DNA of 64,000 bases, taken from the NCBI GenBank assembly GCA_031292145.1, contig JARLHR010000045.1:1-64000 (forward strand). The letters are read 5' to 3'. The position numbers and the translations under genes are program-made. Positions within the stretch are counted from its first letter, which is position 1. Every line of letters starts with the position of its first letter. This document shows positions 17,600 to 25,247 of this stretch, one piece after another. Source of the DNA: Clostridium sp. (GTDB lineage Bacteria > Bacillota > Clostridia > Clostridiales > Clostridiaceae). Below the pieces are notes generated by a model, which was not told where the DNA came from, ran no database searches, and worked only from the letters and a program-made list of their open reading frames with translations.

Positions 17600-17762
17600 A
17601 ATTTACTGTCCTAAAGGTGAGAAGTACCATACAAACTAAGTAACTTGTTACAAAGTCCCTTATGGAAACTCTCGACCAAACCACCCTGTTAAAAGATAAT
17701 AGGCTAGTACAAAAATAGAAATAGGTGGTGTACTAGAATACATCTAATGTTTTTGTTAGAAT
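17600..17762 (+). ncRNA. Probable tracrRNA of the Cas12f system
   Basis: The region between cas12f and the array contains an anti-repeat at 17737-17759. It begins AATACATC, complementary to the GATGTATT block of the CRISPR repeat, and ends GTTAG, complementary to CTAAC. Just before it, CTAGTAC and GTACTAG form a hairpin (17704-17736). Its loop holds GGTGGT (17724-17729), complementary to ACCACC at 17680-17685, giving a likely pseudoknot like those of known Cas12f tracrRNAs. A stem-rich stretch begins near 17600. The exact 5' and 3' ends are estimates. It is transcribed in the same direction as cas12f and the array. Confidence 0.75.
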
Positions 17763-17764
17763 GA

Positions 17765-17838
17765 AAATTTACCAAGTGTTTTATATAAAATGGCTTGGTT
17801 ATGATATTCGTTGAATTTATAAATTACTTGGTAAATTT
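17765..17838. repeat. Inverted repeat between tracrRNA and array
   Basis: AAATTTACCAAGT (17765-17777) and ACTTGGTAAATTT (17826-17838) are perfect 13-bp arms with a 48-nt loop. They lie between the anti-repeat and the first CRISPR repeat, where a tracrRNA terminator or the array leader would be expected. No T-run follows, so a leader or protein-binding function is as likely as termination. Confidence 0.6.
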
Positions 17839-17905
17839 ATTATAAGTGGCTTGAATATTAATGTTTAAGTGCATTAGTAAAATGTAAATGGCAATTTTGC
17901 TGGAG

Positions 17906-18390
17906 GTTAGTAACTAACATAGGATGTATTTAAATACCATGTATTATATTTTATTCAAATTATTTTTTATGTTAGTAACTAACATAGGATGTATTTAAAT
18001 GACTTAAAGCAATATAATAGCAGAGAAGGCAAGTGGTTAGTAACTAACATAGGATGTATTTAAATGAAATGCTAACACAATTAAGAGTGCATGTTAAAAA
18101 CGTTAGTAACTAACATAGGATGTATTTAAATTTAGCATATACTAGTCCACCACCCGATACTGTAAAGTTAGTAACTAACATAGGATGTATTTAAATCATA
18201 CGTGATTTTGACAAACAGCTAAAATATGATAGTTAACAACTAACAGTCGATGTATTTAAATCCAGCCTAACACACTCCAGTATTATTATAAAAACTGCTA
18301 GTGACTAAAATAAGATGTATTTGAATAAATTGCGTATGCAAAATGTAGAAAAAACTTATAGTTATTAACGAATATAGGATGTATTTAAAT
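17906..18390 (+). CRISPR. CRISPR array, eight 30-nt repeats with 34-36-nt spacers
   Basis: The repeat begins GTTAGTAACTAAC and ends GATGTATTTAAAT. Copies start at 17906, 17971, 18036, 18102, 18167, 18232, 18297 and 18361. The first five are identical. The last three carry about five, five and three changes, typical of the old, leader-distal end. The seven spacers measure 35, 35, 36, 35, 35, 35 and 34 nt and are unrelated to each other. A weak ninth repeat remnant begins at 18427. Transcription is probably left to right. The repeat's own GTTAGTAACTAAC start is palindromic. Spacer targets are unknown. Confidence 0.97.
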
Positions 18391-18445
18391 ATAGGTCTTA
18401 CGTTACATACTGTAAAGGATAATAATGTTAGTTTATTAGGAATAT

Positions 18446-18477
18446 AAAGGACTCATCAATTTTGAAGAGTCTTTTTT
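18446..18477 (+). terminator. Terminator after the CRISPR array
   Basis: AAAGGACTC and GAGTCTTTTTT pair around a 12-nt loop and end in a T-run, 56 nt past the last recognisable repeat. This fits the end of the pre-crRNA transcript. Confidence 0.75.
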
Positions 18478-18656
18478 ATATGTCTATAAATCATATGATT
18501 ACGTAGACATAAAATCATAGTCTTATAAATGGCATTTTTAGGTCAAAAATATATTCAAAAGTGTCTATGAAATAAAAATATGTTTTTATAGACAATTTTA
18601 TGAAATAATAATACAATATATACATAAGATAATTTAAATGAGAGGGATTGATTATT

Positions 18657-19286
18657 ATGTATATATATGGTTACATGAGAATAAGCACACAAAAGGATAA
18701 GCAAACAACAGACCGTCAAAGAATTACATTGGAGCAGTACGCTAAAGATAATTCTTTTACCTTTGATGGAATAGTTGAAGAGCGCATAAGTGGAACAATT
18801 AAGGCTGAAAGTAGACCACAATTTAATGAGTTAAAAGGCAAGTTGAGAAAAGACGATATATTAATAGTTACTGATATTGATAGGCTAGGTCGTAACGCTG
18901 ATGACATTATAATGGAATTTAAAAAGCTAAAGGCTGATGGTATTAGAATAATTGCGTTAGATACTCCATATTTGAATGAATGGGAGAAGATACAGGACAG
19001 TAGTATTTATAATATGATAGCTGATATATTTATTACTCTAAAGGCTCATATGGCTCAACAGGAGCGTGAGAAAACCGTTGTTCGTATAAACCAAGGATTA
19101 AAAGTTGCAAAGGCTAAGGGAAAGGTTTTGGGTAGACCAAAAGTAGAATTACCAAGTAATTTTGTTAAGGAATATAAGAAGTTCAAAGATGGTGAATATG
19201 GTAAGATGTCAGCAAGTGCATTTGCAAAGACACTAGGAATAGGAAGAAGTACATTGTATAAATATATTAATATCTATGAAGGATAA
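18657..19286 (+). CDS. Serine recombinase (resolvase/invertase family)
   Basis: This 209-aa protein has an N-terminal catalytic domain starting YGYMRISTQKDKQTTDRQR, with the nucleophile serine in RIST. Conserved ERISGT and IVTDIDRLGRN segments follow, with a long E-helix through IFITLKAHMAQQEREKTV. A C-terminal Hin-like helix-turn-helix (SASAFAKTLGIGRSTLYKYI) completes it. The size matches small resolvases and invertases. I chose the ATG at 18657, with GAGGG about 10 nt upstream; the in-frame TTG at 18648 is too close. It may resolve multimers or invert a segment of the island. No obvious inversion sites were found by eye. Confidence 0.92.
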   Translation: MYIYGYMRISTQKDKQTTDRQRITLEQYAKDNSFTFDGIVEERISGTIKAESRPQFNELKGKLRKDDILIVTDIDRLGRNADDIIMEFKKLKADGIRIIALDTPYLNEWEKIQDSSIYNMIADIFITLKAHMAQQEREKTVVRINQGLKVAKAKGKVLGRPKVELPSNFVKEYKKFKDGEYGKMSASAFAKTLGIGRSTLYKYINIYEG

Positions 19287-19329
19287 TTCTGTATAATAAA
19301 TAATATTAAGTTAAATTGGAGTGATAATA

Positions 19330-19569
19330 TTGAAAGAGAAATTTACAATTGAAGAAAAAGAAACCATTGTAAGCTATTATTTAAATACACATGAAAGTAT
19401 AGTAGGAGTATCAAAGCATTTTGGAATAAGTGTAAGTGAAACCAAACGTATTTTACATGAATATGATATACGCTATGGTAATAAGATAACACCTGATAAC
19501 AAAGAAATCTTTAAAGAAAAGTACAATAAAAAAGTTATGACTCATATAGTGCATACAGATGATAAGTGA
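19330..19569 (+). CDS. Small helix-turn-helix protein
   Basis: This protein of about 79 aa contains one helix-turn-helix (VGVSKHFGISVSETKRILHEY, residues about 28-48), as in transposase-type or Hin-like DNA-binding domains. GGAG at 19318-19321 fits a TTG start at 19330; an in-frame GTG at 19321 overlaps that site. It starts 43 bp after the serine recombinase and ends before a terminator, so the two probably form one transcript. It may be a transcriptional regulator of the island or an accessory to recombination. Confidence 0.65.
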   Translation: MKEKFTIEEKETIVSYYLNTHESIVGVSKHFGISVSETKRILHEYDIRYGNKITPDNKEIFKEKYNKKVMTHIVHTDDK

Positions 19570-19584
19570 ATTGGTATGAATGAT

Positions 19585-19608
19585 AAAGAGGTGTAAAAGC
19601 CTCTTTTT
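19585..19608 (+). terminator. Terminator after recombinase/HTH unit
   Basis: AAAGAGG and CCTCTTTTT form a 7-bp stem with a T-run, 16 nt past the stop codon of the small helix-turn-helix gene. Confidence 0.85.
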
Positions 19609-19800
19609 AGCATTAATAATATTAAAGTAAAAGTTTGATTAAGGTCAGTTGACGGATAATTTAAGAGTGATAATGGGAAAAGCTTTGTTGAAGATGTTCA
19701 TTATAATAGAAGATTATTAAAATTAGAATGTAATTATTGATATTACTTTTTTTGTATGCTAAAATTGACAGTGAAGAAATCAAGAACTTAATAGGAAAGA

Positions 19801-19886
19801 GTGTACCACCTAACATTATTGGCGTAATGTTAGGCAAGGCATGGTGTTGAAGCCACCACACAATACAGACTAAGTCTGCGATACAC
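19801..19886 (+). ncRNA. Candidate structured RNA of unknown class
   Basis: Within 86 nt there are four nested or serial helices. A closing helix GTGTA/TACAC spans the whole. Inside it are CCTAACATTA/TAATGTTAGG (10 bp, perfect, loop TTGGCG), TGGTG/CACCA (loop TTGAAGC) and CAGAC/GTCTG (loop TAA). The gene-free region and the multibranch layout suggest a compact functional RNA. It might be the guide-RNA remnant of an IS605-type or IscB-type element, or a riboswitch-like RNA. I cannot match it to a named family. Confidence 0.45.
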
Positions 19887-19983
19887 CCATATAATATTAT
19901 AGCTGAGTTGTTATGCAATTTCAATATAGTATTATGTGGTGATTGAGACTTAAATTCTGTTTACCTTTGTATATATATTTAAG

Positions 19984-20147
19984 AACAGGGTGAAGTGTGG
20001 ACGCATGCTTTCATCCTGTTTTTCTTGATTTCTCAAAGTAGCTTTACTATCAATGTTTTTATATTGGTAGTAAAGTGAACTTTTGAGAAATCGCAGTTAT
20101 CAGGGCTACGGTTTAAATATGTTATATATTTTTACTGTGGCTCTTTT
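19984..20147 (+). promoter_or_regulatory. Three consecutive hairpins upstream of the secreted protein gene
   Basis: First comes AACAGGGTGAAG/CTTTCATCCTGTT followed by a T-run (19984-20024), a terminator. Second comes a large hairpin GATTTCTCAAA...TTTGAGAAATC with an inner CTTTACTA/TAGTAAAG (20027-20092). Third comes AGGGCTACGGT/ACTGTGGCTCT followed by TTTT (20102-20147), another terminator-like hairpin ending 34 nt before the start codon. The last could attenuate the downstream gene. Confidence 0.55.
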
Positions 20148-20180
20148 ATATTTAATTAAATGTACAAGGGGGATAATGAA

Positions 20181-21161
20181 ATGAAAAAACTAAAATTAAC
20201 AAAGTTAATGGCTAGTACATTATTAGTCACATCTGTATTAGTATTAAATCCAATAGGTGCAAGTGCAACAGGAATACCAGTTGCAACTACTAAGTCCAAT
20301 CAATGGATACAGGTAAATGGGGCATGGCAATATAATGATGTAACAGGAAATCCAGTAAAAAATAGTTGGCTTTATGATAAAAAAGCAGGTAAATACTATT
20401 ATTTGGGAGCTGATGGCTCTATGTATACATCATGTTGGATTCCCACAAATGGAGGATATTATTATTTAAATTCAGATGGAACAATGGCAACAAACACTAC
20501 AATTAACGGATATATAGTTGGCGCTGATGGCGCTTGGAATGGAACAACACCATCTACTGCAATTAATCCAGTTATAATTAATAATGGTGATAATGCACAA
20601 ACCTCAAATTCAACAGTGAATACAGTTAAATCCATTCAAACAGTATATGATTTAGAGAATTATTTTAATGAAAATTATTCTAGCTTACAAACACCAATAG
20701 GTACTTTGAAATTTACTTTTAGTGTTGATGAAAATGATTCTAAACTTTCTGATTATGATTTTTGGATACAAACTAAATATGGAGAAATAGATAATTCAAA
20801 ATATGATTTATATTCTTTTTCACCTTATGATTTAGAAGATTCAATAAAAATTAGTGGTAGTGATAAAGAGAATACCAAAGAATTATTAAAACAAATGCAA
20901 GAAAATATTGCAAAGGATGCAATAAAATATTTTCCTAATAAGAAAATCTGTGGTGGATTCTATGATAGTTGGTATAAATATGCTTATCTACAAGTTGGAC
21001 TTGAATCAAGTCAATTCTTAAGTTGGAAGAATTATTATTGTGAAAATGTAAATTATAACAAGGACGAAAATGGAAATTACGATTTTAATACATATGATAG
21101 AAGTCATGTTTCTGATTTTCAATGGGATAATACTATTGATGATTTTGATTTTAGTAAATAA
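20181..21161 (+). CDS. Secreted protein with cell-wall-binding repeats
   Basis: This protein of about 326 aa has a signal peptide (MKKLKLTKLMASTLLVTSVL, cleavage near GASA-TG). About 100 residues of aromatic, choline-binding-like cell-wall repeats follow (WIQVNGAWQYND, GKYYYLGADGSMYTSCW, GGYYYLNSDGTMATNTT). A Thr/Asn linker and a C-terminal region of about 180 residues that I do not recognise complete it. AAGGGGG lies 9 nt before the ATG at 20181; an in-frame ATG at 20160 is upstream of the ribosome site and rejected. The repeats resemble those at the end of the galactanase at 38506-42513. The role at the surface is unknown; as island cargo it might alter phage or cell contacts. Confidence 0.8.
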   Translation: MKKLKLTKLMASTLLVTSVLVLNPIGASATGIPVATTKSNQWIQVNGAWQYNDVTGNPVKNSWLYDKKAGKYYYLGADGSMYTSCWIPTNGGYYYLNSDGTMATNTTINGYIVGADGAWNGTTPSTAINPVIINNGDNAQTSNSTVNTVKSIQTVYDLENYFNENYSSLQTPIGTLKFTFSVDENDSKLSDYDFWIQTKYGEIDNSKYDLYSFSPYDLEDSIKISGSDKENTKELLKQMQENIAKDAIKYFPNKKICGGFYDSWYKYAYLQVGLESSQFLSWKNYYCENVNYNKDENGNYDFNTYDRSHVSDFQWDNTIDDFDFSK

Positions 21162-21353
21162 ATATAATAATATTTCTGAAATGTCTTTCAGAAATGGAAG
21201 GCATTTTTATTGTTATGAAATTATATAATAAAAAATATAAGCAAGAGTACATTGATAAGAGAAAATAACAAGCGTAAAGTTTAGAGATATTTTAGTTCAT
21301 ATCTAAGCTAAAAAGTCAATAAGGAAAATTAATATAAAATAGGAGTGGAAATT

Positions 21354-21695
21354 ATGGGTGCAAAAAACAAAGTTATTCAAGGTGATTACAGTGGGAGTTT
21401 AATATTTAAATTTACTGGAGGGAAATTTTTAACTATCGATAAAAAGAAAAATATATATAAAGCTAATGTAAAAAATTATAATGTGATAGACCAATCATCA
21501 AGTAAAAGTGCTACAAGTGCAATTGCAAGAAGTGCAGTGGGTGGTGCATTATTAGGCCCTGTTGGATTATTAGCAGGATTATCTGCGAAATCAAAGGGTG
21601 TTTATTTAATTGCAATTGAATTTACTGATGGTAAAAAAAGTATAATAGAAATAGATGATAAATTATATAAAATATTTATAACAAGCATGTTTTAA
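21354..21695 (+). CDS. Small protein with glycine-zipper segment
   Basis: This 113-aa protein is not assigned to a named family. It begins with a beta-rich part containing LIFKFTGGKFLTIDKKKNIYKANV. A small-residue hydrophobic stretch follows (AIARSAVGGALLGPVGLLAGLS, glycine-zipper-like), then a beta-rich end (VYLIAIEFTDGKKSIIEID). This order recalls short-PH-domain or SHOCT-associated proteins. GGAG precedes the ATG at 21354, so the in-frame GTG at 21345 is less likely. A terminator follows 69 nt downstream. The function is unknown. Confidence 0.6.
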   Translation: MGAKNKVIQGDYSGSLIFKFTGGKFLTIDKKKNIYKANVKNYNVIDQSSSKSATSAIARSAVGGALLGPVGLLAGLSAKSKGVYLIAIEFTDGKKSIIEIDDKLYKIFITSMF

Positions 21696-21764
21696 TAATG
21701 ATAATATTTATGAATAGTAACATTTGAAATAAAATTAAAATTCAAAAGCATAGATTAATACAAG

Positions 21765-21792
21765 GTAGTGTTTCATAAGCACTACTTTTTTT
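21765..21792 (+). terminator. Terminator
   Basis: GTAGTG, a nine-nucleotide loop and CACTAC are followed by TTTTTTT, downstream of the glycine-zipper protein gene. Confidence 0.8.
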
Positions 21793-22424
21793 GATGGCAA
21801 TAAAACTCAAGTTTTATAGTAAAAAGTGATTTTGAAAACATAGCATTTATCGGTGTTTTTAATTGTGCATTTTTGATATTTTTAGAAATTTTAAAGGTTT
21901 TGGCTTAAAATGCTCATATATGGACTTAAAATTATAATTTTCAAATCACATCTACTAGGCAATTTTAAATCAAATCTGAAAGCCTTCTGAGGCTACAGGA
22001 TAGGTTGATATACAATCAAGGTATAAAAGTTTATCTAATGAGTTTAGCTGTATAGGGGGGGGGCGTACCAAACGTTATGAAAAAACTATGATGTTGGCAT
22101 AAATAGTGCTATCAGTGGCATATGCACCTCCCGTAATTTTATGGTCGATAAGTTTTTATAAAAAATATGCATGAAATTTTGTTATATGTTCACTAAGAAA
22201 AATCGACATTTAATTTCCAATAAACAGAAAAAATTACAAAAAGTACTGGACAAGAACAGGTAAAATATGGTATACTATCAGTGGGTTCAGAAAAAATTAA
22301 AATATTTTCCTGTAATTGGGAAAAGCGTACCCAAAATTTTAGAATATTTTGTACTGTATATTGTAGTAGAAAAACAATGTCTACTGCTGTCAATTGCAGA
22401 AATCGTTTACAAGGAGGCGAGGAA
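21793..22424. other. Gene-free stretch inside the island
   Basis: No supported gene is seen in these 630 bases. There is a run of nine G at 22056-22064 beside GCGTACC, unusual in such AT-rich DNA. A tail of several hundred AT-rich bases leads to the AAGGAGG of the next gene. A reading frame open from 22281 lacks a ribosome site before 22411. Confidence 0.5.
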
Positions 22425-22706
22425 ATGAGTGTACAAAAGAAAAATATAAATTTAAATACAAAGGAGAAATGCAAAATGAAAAAGAATATTGGTTTGGAAT
22501 ATGTAATTGATGTGTATAGAAAGGATTATAAAGATTGCTTTATTTGGTTCAATAATGAGTTAATTGAGTTTAAGAGGTTTATGGATTGTTATAAAACAAT
22601 GGATATTGCTAAAGTATTCACTGAGAATGAAAATTATTATATTTTAGAGGAAACTGGAATTTATCATATAGTCAGTACTAGCAACCCAGAAGATGATTGG
22701 AAGTAA
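22425..22706 (+). CDS. Small hypothetical protein
   Basis: This protein is 93 aa if started at the ATG at 22425 (AAGGAGG 7 nt upstream), or 76 aa if started at 22476 (AAGGAG 9 nt upstream). Both sites are good, so two forms are possible. The sequence (IGLEYVIDVYRKDYKDCFIWFNNELIEFKRF) is not recognised. It is acidic and aromatic-rich, without signal peptide or membrane segment. A short terminator follows directly. It is a typical accessory-element small gene, and no role is proposed. Confidence 0.5.
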   Translation: MSVQKKNINLNTKEKCKMKKNIGLEYVIDVYRKDYKDCFIWFNNELIEFKRFMDCYKTMDIAKVFTENENYYILEETGIYHIVSTSNPEDDWK

Positions 22707-22713
22707 TAACAAT

Positions 22714-22733
22714 AAGGGGAATATCCCCTTTTC
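22714..22733 (+). terminator. Short terminator
   Basis: AAGGGG, a loop and CCCCTTTTC lie 8 nt past the preceding stop codon. Confidence 0.65.
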
Positions 22734-23022
22734 ATAAATTAGGAATTAGCAAGTCGCAGGGAGTCTCAGAATGATTTCTAATAGGTCGTTATTTTAGACA
22801 TAGATTTACATGTCTAAGCTTAAAGAAGGGTGTATAAGAAAGCTTATGCACCATCAACATTATTATTAAGAGTAAAGGAGTTTTTATTATGAATAGAATT
22901 AAAACACAAGGTAAGGGACATTAACAGGAAGTTAAATAGTTAAATTAATTAAATAAGTAATTAAATATTAAACAATAACAACCATTATGTTCTTACCTTG
23001 TAAATCAAGGAGGAACAAACAA

Positions 23023-23625
23023 ATGAAAAATGTAAATATAAAAAGTTATTTAAGTACACAAGACAAAAGAACTGTAAAGGAGCATTGTAATAGTCAAATA
23101 AAAAATAAGGACTCGATTAGAATTAAATCTTTAGCAGTTATGCTAGAAAACCAATATGCAATGTATGAACTTATGGACTATATTAAAAATGATTTAAATA
23201 TAAGTGATGATTATATTTGGAGATGCAAAGACACTTATCTATGTGAAACTCATGGACATATACGATTAAGTAGAAGCGATGTGTATTATTCTAATGTTTA
23301 TCAACATCAATATGTGGTTCATAAAGCGTTTGATATACCAATGGAAGTTATAGGAAAATATATCATTCATCATATCGATAGTGACAAGCACAATAATAAT
23401 ATAAATAATCTATGGATATTTTTCAATCCGTCTTTACATCGAGCATTTCATATTGAACTTGAAAAGAACCCCAATATATCAATAAGCAAGTTTACTAAGA
23501 ATTGGATTGAGGACAATATAAATAATGAAAACAGGATTGAATTGACCGAATATTTAAAGCTAATATTGAAAGCTGAGAATACTAAAAAATGCTTGAGTCT
23601 TAATGGACTCGATGATGCTATATAG
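23023..23625 (+). CDS. HNH nuclease-like protein
   Basis: This 200-aa protein carries an HNH core in its C-terminal half: HHIDSDKHNNNINNLWIF followed by SLHRAFH. It resembles phage and homing HNH endonucleases, in which H-N-H residues coordinate one metal for DNA cleavage. AAGGAGG lies upstream of the ATG at 23023; an in-frame ATG at 22987 precedes the ribosome site and is rejected. It lies in the small-gene cluster of the island and is followed by a hairpin (23665-23693). It could be a free-standing homing enzyme or a restriction-like nuclease. Confidence 0.75.
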   Translation: MKNVNIKSYLSTQDKRTVKEHCNSQIKNKDSIRIKSLAVMLENQYAMYELMDYIKNDLNISDDYIWRCKDTYLCETHGHIRLSRSDVYYSNVYQHQYVVHKAFDIPMEVIGKYIIHHIDSDKHNNNINNLWIFFNPSLHRAFHIELEKNPNISISKFTKNWIEDNINNENRIELTEYLKLILKAENTKKCLSLNGLDDAI

Positions 23626-23664
23626 TTAAACGTATTGCTAGAAATAGATTTAATAAGATTACAA

Positions 23665-23693
23665 AAGAATAGTAGTACCTTGCTACTATTCTT
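23665..23693. repeat. Perfect 11-bp hairpin
   Basis: AAGAATAGTAG and CTACTATTCTT pair around a 7-nt loop between the HNH gene and the next small gene. No T-run follows, so it may be a processing or stability element rather than a terminator. Confidence 0.55.
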
Positions 23694-23744
23694 AAGGACA
23701 AAGATAGTCAAGGTTAATGCACTAAAGAAGAAGGAGTAATTAAT

Positions 23745-23933
23745 ATGAAATATGAAAGGAAAATTGTTAAAAGTTATATAGATGCAAATAAATTAATGAA
23801 AATGGGTTTTATTTGTTTAGGAGTGGAAACCAATATAAAAGATACTAGCAAATTAATATTTTGGTTTAAAAATACCAAAGAATTAAATGAAGTTTTACAA
23901 AAAATCAGTGATAATTTTAAAAAGAATAACTAA
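23745..23933 (+). CDS. Small protein resembling DUF5659
   Basis: This 62-aa protein has the pattern of phage- and plasmid-borne DUF5659-type proteins: short N-terminal strand, KLMKMGFICLGVETN, then LIFWFKNTKELNEVLQKI. The ribosome site AAGAAGGAG precedes the ATG. It is followed after 26 bp by a larger gene of possible replication function, so the two may be cotranscribed. The biochemical role of the family is unknown. Confidence 0.55.
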   Translation: MKYERKIVKSYIDANKLMKMGFICLGVETNIKDTSKLIFWFKNTKELNEVLQKISDNFKKNN

Positions 23934-23959
23934 AGAAAAGGATAAAATGGTGAAAACGA

Positions 23960-24802
23960 ATGAAAAAACAATATAGCGATAATTATAGTAGAATACCAAA
24001 CAAATTATTTTATTTAAGGAATGAAGATGAAGAAAGAGAAAATGAAATAGAATATACAAAGAAAGGAACTATATTAAATGTGATTGATGATAACAAAGTA
24101 ATATTGATATTACATGAATTATATATGGGCAGTGATTTTAGACATAGATGCTATAGAACTATAGATAGTTTATTAGAGGATATTAGATATAAATTGGATA
24201 AAGACAATAGAAAAGCCATAAAAAAAATATTAATAAGACTAAGAGAATTAAAATATATTAATTTTGATGGTTTAGAATTGTCTATTAAATCTACAACATT
24301 ATTAAAAATTGATACAAGTAAATTATTTGAAGAAACAAAGGATAGATTTGTTGAGCTGGCTCAATGTGAGATAGATAAAATAATGAGTTTGGATTGCGAC
24401 TTGAGAAGTAAGATGGGTATGTTGAAATTGTATTTATATCTAAAAGCCAGAGTATATAAAAGAATTAATAAATCAGAAGATACGTATATAAATAGATGTC
24501 ATGATACAAAATCAGAAGCTACATTTCAATCATATGAATACATTGAAAAATATACTGGTATAAAACGTAAACAAGGCATTGAATATGTAGACAAGTTAGT
24601 TGAATTAAGAATGATAACGGTGTATAGAAATAAATATGTATATAAGGAAAAAGATAGCGAATTATGGAAAGATTTTTCGAATATATATGTTATCAATAAT
24701 TTACAAGCTAGCGAAGAAGATATTAAAGAAGAAATCAAACTTTGTGTAAAACAATATAGCCATATTTTACAAGAAAGAGGATGCTCGATTAAACACGTTT
24801 AA
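23960..24802 (+). CDS. Hypothetical protein, possible winged-helix replication protein
   Basis: I do not recognise this 280-aa protein firmly. It is highly charged and helical. It has a pattern seen in plasmid or phage replication initiators and DnaD-like proteins: VILILHELYMGSD, a Lys/Arg-rich helix LIRLRELKYINFDG, then MLKLYLYLKARVYKR and an HTH-like YIEKYTGIKRKQGIEYVDKLVELRMITVY with its turn between helices. The last segment looks like a winged helix. It lies in the island's core between small genes and the defence block. If it is an initiator, the element could replicate after excision. Confidence 0.45.
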   Translation: MKKQYSDNYSRIPNKLFYLRNEDEERENEIEYTKKGTILNVIDDNKVILILHELYMGSDFRHRCYRTIDSLLEDIRYKLDKDNRKAIKKILIRLRELKYINFDGLELSIKSTTLLKIDTSKLFEETKDRFVELAQCEIDKIMSLDCDLRSKMGMLKLYLYLKARVYKRINKSEDTYINRCHDTKSEATFQSYEYIEKYTGIKRKQGIEYVDKLVELRMITVYRNKYVYKEKDSELWKDFSNIYVINNLQASEEDIKEEIKLCVKQYSHILQERGCSIKHV

Positions 24803-25247
24803 AACTAATAATTTCAATGATGAATTTAAACCCTTTGTTAAAGGGGGTTAAATCTTGAAAATGAGAATTTAGTCCTCTTAACTGAGGGGGTCATAGAAAC
24901 TCAATTAATAGTAGAACCAATTATATTAAGATAAGAATAATCCTTGTATACGTGAACGAGTTCACGTATAGCTTGTTAGACTCCGTAGACTTTAGGAAAT
25001 ATTAGAGTTTTAGTGCCTTTTACTATTCAAGAGCGAAAAACACTATCTCAAAAGCGGTATATACCTATTCTTTTTTTGCTCTTTATATGAAATTATATTT
25101 CATGAATTTGTGTGTAATATTTTAAGGTAGAGATTTATAGGAGTAAATGCTTTGAAGCAATAACGATGTTTTACATAAATTATGATATAATAGAAAAAGA
25201 TGCATAATAACCTAATAAGTAAGCTATTTTTAGAAGGAATGAAAAAT
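24803..25247. other. Gene-free stretch with a perfect palindrome, upstream of dsr2
   Basis: No gene is supported. The stretch contains imperfect inverted repeats near 24830 (AACCCTTTGTTAAAGGGGGTT) and a perfect 10-bp-arm palindrome at 24947-24970 (TATACGTGAA-CGAG-TTCACGTATA). The latter is a good candidate operator. The dsr2 ribosome site (GAAGG) is at 25233-25237. Confidence 0.5.

Noticed and set aside
22281..22424. Longer N-terminus for the small gene at 22425
   Set aside because: There is no ribosome site before 22411, and the composition (Cys- and Arg-rich) is unlike the remainder.
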